DNA of 64,000 bases from Nymphaea colorata (taxonomy: Eukaryota; Streptophyta; Magnoliopsida; Nymphaeales; Nymphaeaceae): positions 8,340,334-8,404,333 of the forward strand of contig NC_045147.1 of NCBI RefSeq assembly GCF_008831285.2, given 5' to 3'. Below are positions 10,817-21,832 of the stretch, piece after piece. The stretch's first letter is position 1. Each line of letters opens with the position of its first letter. Under the pieces are notes generated by a model. The model did not search any database. It saw only the letters and a list, made by a program, of their open reading frames with translations, and was not told where the DNA came from. The position numbers and the translations under genes are program-made.

Positions 10817-11930
10817 TCATACATTTGACGCAAAGTGATTCCCACAGCGATGCCCGCACTTCAATCCCAGTGGTGGTCGAAAAGGCTTGTAAGTATTGCC
10901 ATCTCGTCTAGTTCCACCATTGCTCTTATGTACAATTGCATTATTCTTCTCCTTTTCTATTTGTTCAGTTCTCCGATTGCTCCCACCATTGTTGTGGTTG
11001 TCGTTTTCACCAATCTTGAAGTTGTAGTTCTCATATTCATCTATCAACCAAGTGTTAGGCCGCTGCAAGGGCATTGCTCAAGTCCTTAGGATCTTGCTAT
11101 TGGAGTTGTTGCTTCGCCCACGACTGTAATCTATTCATAACGTGGAATAGTCGATCTTCGTCAGACATTCTCGAAATTTCAAGCATCTTAACCGTGAATG
11201 CTTGTACATACTCATGGATCAATCTTGTCTACTTGAGCTCCATCAGTCGCTGTCTTGCTAGATACTTTTTCTTTAGGCAGAAAATACTCATGCAGTTCAT
11301 GCTTGAATTCCTCCCAAGTGTCGGAAGTGCAAAGGCCACTCTTGACATCACTCTCCTGCCTTCGCCACCACAACATGGCGCGATCCGTAAAAAACATTGA
11401 GACGGTCGTGATCTTCATGTCGTCATCATAGATTTGTTCACCTTGAGGTACTTTTGGAGATGATAAAGGAAGTTCTTGAATTCCTTAGCATTTTGAATGT
11501 TGTTATACCTCTTTAGTTCAAGGACTTTCATATGAGGCACAACACCTATGCCTCCGACTTCACCCCCTTTGGCAAGCTGATTCTCCTGGGTCCTGTTTCG
11601 CATCCTAAGGACTTGCATCTCATCCTCCATCGCAACTAAATGAGCTAGAACTTCTCCCAACTGATAGTTTACCTTGTCCATATTCGGATTTGTCCTAATA
11701 TTGTACTCTTTGAAGTTTCATGCAGCTTCAGACATTGAATGACTCAAGGAGGCAATGGATGTCTCGATCGCAACCAGCCGAGCTTCCATTCCTCTGTTGT
11801 TCTAACTCGTCACATGCTTTTTCTACTGATGAGTCTGTACTCCCTCCGCTACAAAATTCAGTTCATCTGTAGCCATGCTGCCACAGATAGCATCCAACCA
11901 TCAAATAGCTCGACATCGATTTACCTCCCC
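10817..11930 (-). pseudogene. Gypsy gag remnant
   Basis: Minus-strand segments 11415-11681 and 11212-11418 encode an alpha-helical gag-like region containing NAKEFKNFLYHLQKYLKV and then FFTDRAMLWWRRQ, the 'A-x-x-W-W' block of retrotransposon gag proteins. A degraded CCHC knuckle (CGHRCGNHFASN) is near 10820-10860. Stops interrupt the N-terminal part near 11720 and 11820. The start of this gag leader is repeated three more times to the right. Confidence 0.75.
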
Positions 11931-11959
11931 GTGCCCCCCCATGCCTGATGATCAAATTG

Positions 11960-11974
11960 GGTTTTGATACCAGT
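11960..11974 (-). other. Primer-binding site, gypsy
   Basis: Minus-strand TGGTATCAAAACCC, two bases inside LTR copy A, resembles the 3' end complement of initiator methionine tRNA (TGGTATCA...). The same sequence stands beside LTR copies B and C, and a one-base variant beside D. Confidence 0.65.
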
Positions 11975-12410
11975 TGTCACAGGCTCACTTTCTTCGGCCC
12001 GTGAGGCCCCGACGATAGCACCTTTGCTGTAAGCCTAAAGGGGCTCAAGAGTGTGCAGAAGACTGAGAATAACAAGGGCGCATGTAAATAAAAGATTGCA
12101 AGGAAATGGAGGGATGCTCTTGCAATAAGCATAGATTGCATTGATCACAAGAGCGATGTAGCAAAGAGGTTTGAAAAGAAATCTCAACTTTACTTACATA
12201 GGATGGCCAAGGCCTCTTACAGGATTTAAATGCAGACCACCCCAAACATAGAATTACCAACATACACTTGGGACCGTTGGGAAGGTGCTCCGTTACAAGT
12301 AAACAAAAACATAAACCAAAGACGTTGTAAGAAAAATGAAAAAAATAAGCAAAAGCAGATTCAGACTGATTTGTACTCTATCAAATGCTTTTTGTCGGTT
12401 GCTAGTTGCA
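11975..12410 (-). mobile_element. Gypsy LTR copy A
   Basis: On the plus strand it begins TGTCACAGGCTCAC and ends GGTTGCTAGTTGCA. The minus-strand reading is TGCAACTAGC...GTGACA, with the expected TG...CA ends. It lies two bases from the primer-binding sequence of the gypsy internal region, so it is the functional 5' LTR position of this element. About 436 bp. Confidence 0.8.
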
Positions 12411-12914
12411 ACCCTGTTGTTGTTATATTGAAAATTTTACTCAAGCCTTGTGTTATGGTTGTTGACATGTTTTGGGACACAATATTGAAAATTTCACTCA
12501 AGCCTTGTGTTATGGTTGCTGACATGTTTTGGGACACAACTTTGTAAGTTATGTTGTCCTCACTCAGCTCCTTCTTATGTAATTAGTCTATATTTTTTGG
12601 CAATAAATATTTAGGGGTGATCCCCTAGCAAGGCTGCAATGGAATTAACTGATAGAATGAGGTCTCCAAGGTTTATTCAAGAATTCACATATATGTTTAA
12701 GTGCTTGAGGGATGTGAGATGTGGTAGGTTTTATCCTAATATTGTACTCTTCAAAGTTCCGTGCAGCATTAGACATTGAATGACTCAAGGAGGCAATGGC
12801 TGTCTCGATCGCAGCCAACCAAGCTTTCATTCCTCTGTTGTTCTAACTCATCACATGCTTTGTCTACTGATGAGTCTATACTCCCTCCGCTACAAATTGG
12901 GTTTTGATACCAGT
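12411..12914 (-). repeat. Array unit A: spacer plus duplicated gag leader
   Basis: This contains a spacer (12411-12735, including gcaataaatatttaggggtg) joined at about cctaatattgtactct to a second copy of the start of the gag region (12736-12898). The gag leader piece encodes, on the minus strand, MKAWLAAIETAIASLSHSMS. About 100 bp are missing just before the primer-binding site compared with unit B; the junction reads ctacaaattggg. Confidence 0.8.
12427..12540. repeat. 57-bp tandem duplication in unit A spacer
   Basis: attgaaaattttactcaag at 12427 recurs at 12484 (attgaaaatttcactcaag), each followed by ccttgtgttatggttg and gacatgttttgggacac. Units B and C have a single copy, so the duplication arose in unit A after the array formed. 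Confidence 0.85.
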
Positions 12915-13352
12915 TGTCACAGGCTCACTTTCTTCGGCCCGTGAGGCCCCGACGATAGCACCTTTGCTGTAAGCCTAAAGGGGCTCAAGAGTGTGCGGAA
13001 GACTTGAGAATAGCAAGGGCGCAAGTAAATAAAAGATTGCAAGGAAATGAAGGGATGCTCTTGCAATAAGCATAGATTGCATTGATCACAAGAGCGATGT
13101 AAGCAAAGAGGTTTGAAAAGAAATCTCAACTTTACTTACATAGGATGGCCAAGGCCTCTTACAGGATTTAAATGTAGACCACCCCAAACATAGAATTACC
13201 AACATACACTTGGGACCACTAGGAAGGTGCTCCATTACAAGTAAACCAAAACATAAACCAAAGACGTTGTAAGAAAAATGAAAAAAGTAAGCAAAAGCAG
13301 ATTCAGACTGATTTGTACTCTATCAAATGCTTTTTGACGGTTGCTAGTTGCA
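12915..13352 (-). mobile_element. Gypsy LTR copy B
   Basis: Same ends as copy A (TGTCACAGGCTCAC ... TTGCTAGTTGCA on the plus strand), about 438 bp, preceded on the left by the primer-binding sequence tgggttttgataccag. Very similar to copy A by eye. Confidence 0.8.
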
Positions 13353-13900
13353 ACACTGTTGTTGTTATATTGAAAATTTTACTCAAGCCTTGTGTTATGG
13401 TTGCTGACATGTTTTAGGACACAACTTTGTAAGTTATGTTGTCCTCACTCAGCTTCTTCTTTTGTAATTAGTCTATATTTTTTGGCAATAAATATTTAGG
13501 GGTGATCCCTTAGCAAGGCTGCAATGGAATTAACTGATAGAATGGGGTCTCCAAGGTTTATTCAAGAATTCACATATATGTTTAAGTGTTTGAGGGATGT
13601 GAGATGCGGTAGGTTTTATCCTAATATTGTACTCTTCAAAGTTCCGTGCAGCATTAGACATTGAATTACTCAAGGAGGCAATGACTGTCTCGATCGCAGC
13701 CAGCCAAGCTTTCATTCCTCTGTTGTTCTAACTCATCACATGCTTTGTCTACTGATGAGTCTGTACTCCCTCCGCTACAAAATTCGGTTCATCTATAGCC
13801 ATGCTGCCACAGATAGCAGCCAACCATTAGATAGCTCGACATCGACTTACCTCCCCGTGCCCCACCATGCCAAATGATCAAATTGGGTTTTGATACCAGT
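13353..13900 (-). repeat. Array unit B: spacer plus gag leader
   Basis: Spacer with a single attgaaaattttactcaag copy, then the 12590-12735-like block, then a complete gag leader (about 13622-13884) and primer-binding sequence. The minus strand keeps MKAWLAAIETVIASLSNSMS. Unit length including the LTR is about 986 bp. Confidence 0.8.
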
Positions 13901-14334
13901 TGTCACAAGCTCACTTTTTTCGCCCCGTGAGGCCCCGACGATAGCACCTTTGCTGTAAGCCTAAAGGGGCTCAAGAGTGTGCGGAAGACTTGAGAATAGC
14001 AAGTGCGCAAATAAAAGATTGCAAGGAAATGGAGGGATGCTCTTGCAATAAGCATATTTTGCATTGATCACAAGAGCGATGTAAGCAAAGAGGTTTGAAA
14101 ACAAATCTCAACTTTACTTACATAGGATGGCCAAGACCTCTTACAGGATTTAAATGTAGACCACCCCAAACATAGAATTACCAACATACACTTGGGACCG
14201 CTGGGAAGGTTCTCCGTTACAAGTAAACAAAAACATAAACCAAAGACGTTGTAAGAAAAATGAAAAAAGTAAGCAAAAGCAGATTCAGACTGATTTGTAC
14301 TCTATCAAATGCTTTTTGACGGTTGCTAGTTGCA
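13901..14334 (-). mobile_element. Gypsy LTR copy C
   Basis: Starts TGTCACAAGCTCAC and ends GGTTGCTAGTTGCA on the plus strand, about 434 bp; one base of the start differs from copies A and B. Confidence 0.8.
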
Positions 14335-14882
14335 ACCCTGTTGTTGTTATATTGAAAATTTTACTCAAACCCTGTGTTATGGTTGCTGAGATGTTTTGGG
14401 ACACAGTTTTGTAAGTTATGTTGTCTTCACTAACTCTTTCTTTTGTAATTATTCTATATTTTTTGGCAATAAATATTTAGGGGTGATCCTCAGGAAGGCT
14501 GCAATGGAATTAACTGATAGAATGGGGTCTCCAAGGTTTTATTCAACAATTTCACATCTATGTTTAATTGCTAGAGGGATGTGAGATACAGTAGGTTTTA
14601 TCCTCATATTGTACTCTTCGAAGTTCCGTGCAGCTTTAGACATTGAATGACTCAAGGAGGCAATGGCTGTCTCGATTGCAACCAGCCGAGCTTTCATTCC
14701 TCCGTTGTTCCAACTCGTCACATGCTTTCTTTACTAACAAGTGTGTACTCCCTCTGCTACAAAATTCAGTTCATCTGCAGCCAACTTGCCAAAATAGCAG
14801 CCAACCGTCAGATAGCTCTCCACCAACTTAGCTGCCCTACACCCCACCATGCCAGATGATCAAATTGGGTTCTGATACTAGT
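14335..14882 (-). repeat. Array unit C: spacer plus gag leader
   Basis: Same layout as unit B. The minus strand has MKARLVAIETAIASLSHSMS near 14640-14700. Unit length including the LTR is about 982 bp. Confidence 0.8.
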
Positions 14883-15313
14883 TGTCACAGGCTCACTTTC
14901 TTCGGCCCGTGAGGCCCCAGCGATAGCACCTTTGTTGTAAGCCTAAAGAGGCTCAAGAGTGTGCGAAAGACTTGAGAATAGCGAGGGCGCAAGTAAAGAT
15001 TGCAAAGAAATGGAGGGATGCTCTTACAATGAGCATATATTGCATTGATCACAAGAGCGATGTAAACAAAGAGGTTTGAAAAGAAATCTCAACTTTATTT
15101 ACATAGAATGGCCGAGGCCTCTTACAGAATTTAAATGTAGACCACCTCAAACATAGAATCCCCAACATACACTTGAGACCGGTGGGAGTGTGCTCTGTTA
15201 CTGGTAAACAAAAATATAAACCAAAAACATTGTAAGCAAAATGGAAAGAAAGAAAAAACAGATTCAGACTGATTTGTACTCTATCAAATGCTTTTTGACG
15301 GTTGTTAGTTGCA
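14883..15313 (-). mobile_element. Gypsy LTR copy D (outermost)
   Basis: Starts TGTCACAGGCTCAC and ends TTGTTAGTTGCA on the plus strand. To the right, similarity to the array stops (aaatcaagtcgtggtatgat), so this is the outer edge and presumably the original 5' end of the insertion. No target duplication partner is available because the 3' end of the element is lost. Confidence 0.75.
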
Positions 15314-18300
15314 AAATCAAGTCGTGGTATGATCCTACCGTTGTTACTGTGTGCCACAAAGGCCTAATAAAGCATAGTGGTGAAGACGAATTCTCGAAAT
15401 CCTTGTCCATTTCACTTGTACCTGTGAACATGTGGTAGGGCCCTGGCGGGCAAAGTTAATTAGTTTAAGCATACTAAGCATTCTTTAATTAAACTGATCT
15501 AACCCTAAGGCTGATGCATCGTAAATGTAATAGATGGGTGGGCACATGCCCTCCCAGCCCTAGCATAGATTGTTCCAATTGGGCTTGATCTAATGTGGGC
15601 CTAGGTTTAGAACTTGGATCCAAACCTAATCTATTACAGATTTAAGGAGCCCAGGTCCGGTAGGACCCATTAAATCTTGGGTTAGACGTGATCCCATTCA
15701 AGGTCCAATATCTAGATCCAATAGTGCCATCTGAATCTCGGCAATCCAACTCTTACCTAATCCAGATCATGGATCTGGATCCAACTGGGTTGTTTGGATC
15801 TTTGATCCAATTTAGATTGGTTCTAGGTGCATGGTTTGGATCCAAGTGGGTCAACTAGACTTTGAATCTAGTCCAGGTCCATTTGGGGTCCATATCAAGA
15901 TCCAAAAAGAGCAAAAAGATTTTGGATTCGGTGTAATCTGTTATGGATCCAAAATTTGGATCTGTAAAGGTCTAATGAGCCTTGGACTTAATCTGATTGC
16001 ATCCAAGGTCTAAGGTCCATACTCTAAGACCAATTCCAGATCTAGATTCTAATCAAATTTTGGATCCATTATAGCTCCCAATCTAGAGGGTTAACTTAAG
16101 TTAATCATGTTTAACCTAAACTTAATCTACGTTCAACCCACTTAATCAGGTAATAGACTGACCTCAATCCATCACTAATCAGGTAATTAAGGTGTCTTAA
16201 TCCAGCTTAATGTGACTAATTAATTACTATCTAGTTCTCTCTTTTACCAAACTTTTCTGTTAAGATCACCTTTTTCTAATTATGCTTTTGCCCTTGATCC
16301 TCTCAGAAACTAACCTCCCAAAACCAGCCGTAACTTGCCAATCTGGCGAAAGTCGCGAAAGCCCATTTTACAACTTTCGTTGCTTGTCCACTCGCCACAC
16401 GGGCTCTAAGAGGCATCAAAAACTAAACTTCAAAGAATTTCAACTATACGTGCCTCAATCTGAAAATTCAAACATTACATAGGTTTGCGGCGACGATAGA
16501 AGGCAAAATCAGTCTCCTATCGCCTTAAATAATAAAAAGTCCAAATTTGACTGGCTAAAAGCTTGAAAAATCATAGCACACCTGACTATAAGTTGCTTTA
16601 CGTTGCCGCGTTGGTCCTTCTTGTGTCTCCATGCATCCATGTGGTCGTCTGCCATCCTTTCATGACCCCTCTCTATCTCTGTCACTCTCTCTCTGGGTTG
16701 CTACCTAAAGGGATAACCCCTTTTACATATTAAACTTTTATCATTAAGTTATTATTATTTTGTTATTATGTTTTAATAGGGGTGGGATTCATGGGGCCCA
16801 CTTGGGTCTGGGTGTCACCTCTTAATGATGCCACCTATCAGTCCAATAAATTTTAATTAAATACTCAATTTGAATTCCATCTTAATTAGACTCAAAAACC
16901 CATGTTTAAGTAGTTAATCCATCACTAATCAAGTCATTAGGTTCTTAATCTAACTTTATAGGGTAACTAATAGTACTTAACGAGGATTAAGGGAACCCTG
17001 GATTCATCAATGACTAATCTGCCCATGGTTCCAACCAACAATTCCAACAATGCCACTGCTCTAATCACTAACTTAACCTAGGTCTCTTCCAAAAATTGCA
17101 ATTCTGGCATTGGCTTAATTACTTGACTGGCCTTGGTCCATTTAGATTTTGCCATTGTGTCCTCGCTATTAACTGGGTTTCCACTAGCATACGAAATTGG
17201 ATTTAGTCCTAGTTCATGCCGTTAGGTGGCCGGGCTAGGGCTCTACAGGGATTGCCTAGTTTCAAGGGCCTAAATTTATCCATCCCTAGAAAATGAGATG
17301 GTACACATTGAGGCCATGGATATGACCTGAAGTACTAGCTTCTCTTTAGGAATAGGCTGCAAGATCATATCGATGAAGGGGGGAATGATTGCAAAAGATG
17401 CGCAGTCCGATATTGCAGCAAATTCTTGTGGCTAGGAAGATGAAAGTTAGGATGGGGTAATCTAGGTGTTTGCATCCGAAATTTCACGTACTTGCATATG
17501 ACAATTCATATGGGAAAAAGTTCAAAAATGGACTCGCCTCCTTACTCTTGTGGGAAATTATGAGAGATAGGACCTTACCAGTCAGTATATCATTTGACCA
17601 TTCTTGGTGCATTTACCAATGATAATCAGATCAACGACTTAGATTAAATGTTCTAGATTCCAAGTTATGATTGCCGTCCAAAACTTAACGTGTCATGAAT
17701 TTGAAAAGATGGGACTTCAAGAAAATTCAAGCAGATCATCAGAAATTAGAGTAAATAAACTGAAAGAAATAGACATTTAAAAGCCAATGTTGCAGTTCAT
17801 GATCTATATCATTATCAATTCATGCAATGGTTCTTAAATCTAATATGAATGCATGCAAAATATATCCAGACATAATTGAGATCCAGTTTCTAAGGTTTTG
17901 GGATGCAAACCTAAAGAGATTTATGATATGAAATCCAAAATTTTGTGAACCGAATTTGAGTTCAAGATCTGATTTAAGGAAATCCAAGTATGTACTTTAT
18001 GATCCAATTCAGTGATCTAAGTCTAAGGATTTGAAATATGTGTTTTTGGATCCAAGGGGTCGATTATGGCTCAAATATGAGTTCAAGGATGAAATTCAAA
18101 CTTCTACAACTTGAGATCTTCAAACAAATAATATAGTTCTGAAATCGAAAGTTTAAGTTACGATATTATCTTATAAGGTATGAAATTACGAACCAAATTC
18201 TGAGGTCTGGGATCCAAAGTTCTAGAAATAATGTCCGAAGTCCAAATTGAAATCCAACTCTAATAAGATTCAAAATCATGATCCAAGTTACTTGAGACCT

Positions 18301-20400
18301 AGATTTGATGCTCCAAATGCAAAATCTAAACAAGTATCTAATATTCTAATTCTAGATTTAATTAGATTCAAAGTCATATTCAAAGATCTAAAATCCAATT
18401 TACAAGATCTAGATCCATTCTAGGTTCACAAGACCTATCTAGGCTCAAACGGTGGATTTTGGTTAACCTAACCAGGGTTAGGGTCTCATCGAAATTCCAA
18501 CGTGCATTAGTAGTGGGTTCAATGTCATGCCTTGACTAAGGCATCGAGTAAACCTAATATGGTTTTACGCAAACCCGACTTAGGGTTTAGATCTCAATAA
18601 ATGTCTAAACTAGGGTTTTGGAAAACAGGTTAGAAAATTGGTTCAATTTTGAAGATGTGCAATTAAAGACTATGTTTTGAAATTGTGTATCCTTATGAAA
18701 GTCAGTTCTGATAAAATACATGCAAGGACTATTGTTGCAGTAATGTAGCTGATAATCTATCTTGATTCTCACATGAAGCTAATTCTAATTGCAAAGTTGA
18801 CATTAAATGCATGATGCAATGAAAAAGCATACTGTATAAATGGCACACCAAACATTACAAAACATTATTTTGTGCATGATATTTGAAAACTAAATGCTAC
18901 ATTATAACATTTAAAAAGCAAACATAATATGCATAATAACATGAATATAAACTAACATGTTAAATTGTACTTTGCAAGGTTAGATGCCCTATAGAAGAAT
19001 TAGGACAAGTTAGAAAACCTTAACTATATTCAAAACATGAGAGATATCAAAGTTATACTCTAAAATCATATTGATCCTAGGGTAACAAGATGAAACATGA
19101 AAATTTTGGCAAAGTTTGATTTATTGAGAAATTGAATTATATGCAGTGAAAAATCAATCAATTTTGGCATGCACTCATCATAAAGAGTGTTCAAACATAA
19201 TTTAAACTAGAGTTAGATAAAGACAATCAATCAATTTGTCGTGCACTCACCTAGCCTTTGTGTCTGCGCTAGGTAGGTCCCACCAAATTCAAAATTTCAA
19301 AGAGAATTAAATTGTCTAGTTATGTCATTTAGTCAAGGATTTTCAAAGTGGAAACTAGAATTCTCCTTAGTAGGATTAAAAATCCAGCTAAGAAAAACAA
19401 TTAGAGAGAATTTAAATTCTATCTTACAGAATTGATTTCATTTAAAAATGAAGCAGTTCGAATTTAGAGAGAAATTAATTTGGACTTGTTAATCTCATTC
19501 TCTCTAGGTATTAGAAAATCTTAGCTCCAATGGAGCTGGTTTGAGCTTTTCCAAAAAATTTTAAAAAGGAGAATAGAGCATGCCTAAAATGGGCTGCTCT
19601 ATGGAAATTCGAGCTTCAATAAGCTGGTTTTAGGTTTTTTTTAAGAATTCAAAGGTGTGATTCAAGAAACAAACCTCTAAAATATACGATTTTTAACTAA
19701 AATCGCTTAAATTTTTTTTAAAGAACAGAGAATTACGCCCCAAGTGACACCCTTGAATTTTCTTCATTCAAATTGTTTGCTTCTTCATTAGAGTTTCTCT
19801 TTTTCTTTTCCAAATTCTCCTTGTTTTGAAAAAGATCTTAAAATTAAGAATTAGATCAACTTCAGTTAAATTGATCTCCCTCTTTTTTAAAACCCAATCA
19901 AGGAGCCGCCCGAATGGGCGTGCTCCTCTCTTTTTTTCCAAATCTTTTCTTATATTTCAAAAGATTTTGAATTTAAAACTAGATCAGAGCAATTAAGACT
20001 GGCCTATTTTAAAAAAAAAAATAAGAATCAGTCACATGGTCATCTCCTTCTTTACTTTAAAACCTTTGAAAATGTTTCAAAATATGAAAAGTAGATCAGC
20101 CTAATCAAGGCTGATCTCTTTTCCAAGAGCATATTGAAGAGCTGCCTTTAGTGGGCATGCTCTTCTTCTCCAGCTTTTGAGAAAAGATTTCAATCAAGAA
20201 TTTAAAGATCAAACTTCATGAAGTTAGCCACTAAGCAAAAAAAAAAATGAATAAAAGAAATGACTATGGATCATTGATTAAGGGAGGCACAGCCCAGCTG
20301 GGTGCAACCCCTTTTTGCATTTTCTGGTTGGAGATTTATTAAATATCAATCTCTACCAGCTACTTATTTGGTTCCTAAGTTGAAAGGAACGAGCCCCAAG
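15314..20400. other. Long non-coding repeat-like region
   Basis: AT-rich DNA with many short words such as ggatccaa, ctagatct and ttaatcaggt (15500-18450), typical of degenerate long LTRs. I find no protein domain on either strand, no RNA gene and no clear terminal repeat. Short open segments such as 15831-16013 have no recognisable content. Confidence 0.5.
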
Positions 20401-21480
20401 CAAGAGAATTAATGCTCTTGACTTATAAATCTTGAACACTACCTCAAGAAAAGGAACGCTGGAAGGATCTGATCCTCCCTTTACAAAGCTCCCAATCCTT
20501 CTTCAGCATCTTCAAACTGCATCTTCATCTACAGTTCAAGGAGAGACTCTTTCTTGAGACGTCTTTAGTAGTAGCTCCAACTCCCACCTGCCAACTTCTA
20601 CAGCTCGCCCTCTTCAGTCCTGTGCAGCAGGAGCTCCTCCTTGCAAAGGTCTACTCCAACTGGTGTCATGAGCTGAGTGCGTTGTCAGCTGTTCCTGTTA
20701 CAACCACCTTCTTCAGCTTGGTCCAGCAGGTGATTCCTCCCAACCAGCGTCCACACCTTTGTCTTCTTTAGCTCACCCCAAGCTGGATGCAATCTGCTTG
20801 CCACAGATTCCTTACTTCAGCCAGTTACTCGTTCAAATGGCTCGACCAGATTGCTGCCTTCTTCACCAATGTAGCCCAGCTGCTATTGCACCTCAATCCG
20901 AGCTCCCTCGGTTCGCCACCAACAGCAACCATTAGTTTCGTCAATCTTCAAGAAGACCCAGCAACCAGCTGTGTCAATCTCCAACAGAACTCAACTCGTC
21001 AGCCAGCTCTGTCCATCCTTATTCGACTACAGTTCACTTAGCAGACTTGCAGTCCATCCACAACCAGCGTGCGAATCTCAGCTGCTCCTCTACTCAGGTT
21101 AGCAATTTCCTAATTGCTGAATTCATTTTTTTTCTGTCTTCGTGCTTGGAACATTAGTCCTGTTGTTCCTTAATAAAAAACCACAACGGTTTTGTTGATC
21201 TTAACCTACATCCCTGTTATCTCTGTGCTTAGACAGCAGTCATGCTGCTCCAAATCTAAAAGAAATGCTGCAAATTTGCAGCTCCCAACAGCAGCCATGC
21301 TGTTCCTAATCTAAAAGAAACGCAGCAGCTTTGCTGCTCCTAATCAACAGCCCTGCTGTCTCCATCCTCGGAACTGCAACTCTTTTGTTGTTCTCTAATG
21401 CAAAGCCGGAGTAATGATTTGTCATCTTCGGCCAGCACCTTAGCTGCTCTAGTCTCCAACTAGCAGACCCATCACAACAC
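20400..21480 (+). repeat. CAGC/CTGC-rich region, split by an LTR insertion
   Basis: From about 20520 the composition changes to words like agctgctcct, cagcagg and ccaaccagc. The same style resumes at 27669 after the inserted element (gctactcctaatctgcagcc). A TATA-like acttataaatc lies at about 20420. Probably the transcribed part of an older retroelement or its LTR; open frames here are composition artefacts. Confidence 0.5.
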
Positions 21481-21819
21481 TGTTGGATAGTGGCCCTGAG
21501 CCCTATCCTTCATCTCGCCACTTGCAGTTACGAGCTTTAATTCTCTCCTAAAATCTCTCACTCGCTGTAACCGCCGGCTGGGGTAAGGGAAAACCTATGA
21601 GGCGGCACTATATACACCCAGCTATTCTTTGATCTAGGGTTACATGTTGATCGTCCTAAATCAGACCCTCATAGAAGCAAACCCGTAAACATATCTCTCT
21701 TCTTCCTCTTCTTCTCTATCTGTTTCAGATGCCATCTTCTTGAGCGAGATGTCATGTGAGAATCTGCTGAGCAACGAAGAGCTGAACTCAGATGACGTTC
21801 CGCTGCTGTAACTCCAACA
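21481..21819 (+). repeat. 5' LTR of the pol-less element
   Basis: Begins tgttggatagtggccctgag and ends gctgctgtaactccaaca. It is 339 bp, shorter than the 3' LTR because half of a palindrome is missing near 21512-21530. Confidence 0.9.
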
Positions 21820-21820
21820 G

Positions 21821-21832
21821 TGGTATCAGAGC
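21821..21832 (+). other. Primer-binding site (tRNA-iMet)
   Basis: tggtatcagagc, one base after the 5' LTR, equals the complement of the 3' end of plant initiator methionine tRNA, the usual primer for plant LTR elements. Confidence 0.9.

Larger units (their letters stand above)
8050..11974 (-). mobile_element. Decayed Ty3/gypsy internal region (gag-PR-RT-IN)
   Basis: Read on the minus strand from 11974 leftward, the order is primer-binding region, gag, protease, reverse transcriptase/RNase H, integrase, which is the Ty3/gypsy order. The element is 3'-truncated inside the integrase near 8050 and has many stops and frameshifts. The LTR directly upstream is 11975-12410. No 3' LTR is present in the window. 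The internal region next to the LTR starts with a tRNA-iMet-like primer-binding sequence, minus strand TGGTATCAAAACCC. Confidence 0.85.

Noticed and set aside
8050-11974. Endogenous pararetrovirus (caulimovirid) as source of the RT
   Set aside because: An integrase region follows the RT, LTRs with a tRNA primer site are present, and no movement-protein motif is seen; the order fits Ty3/gypsy.
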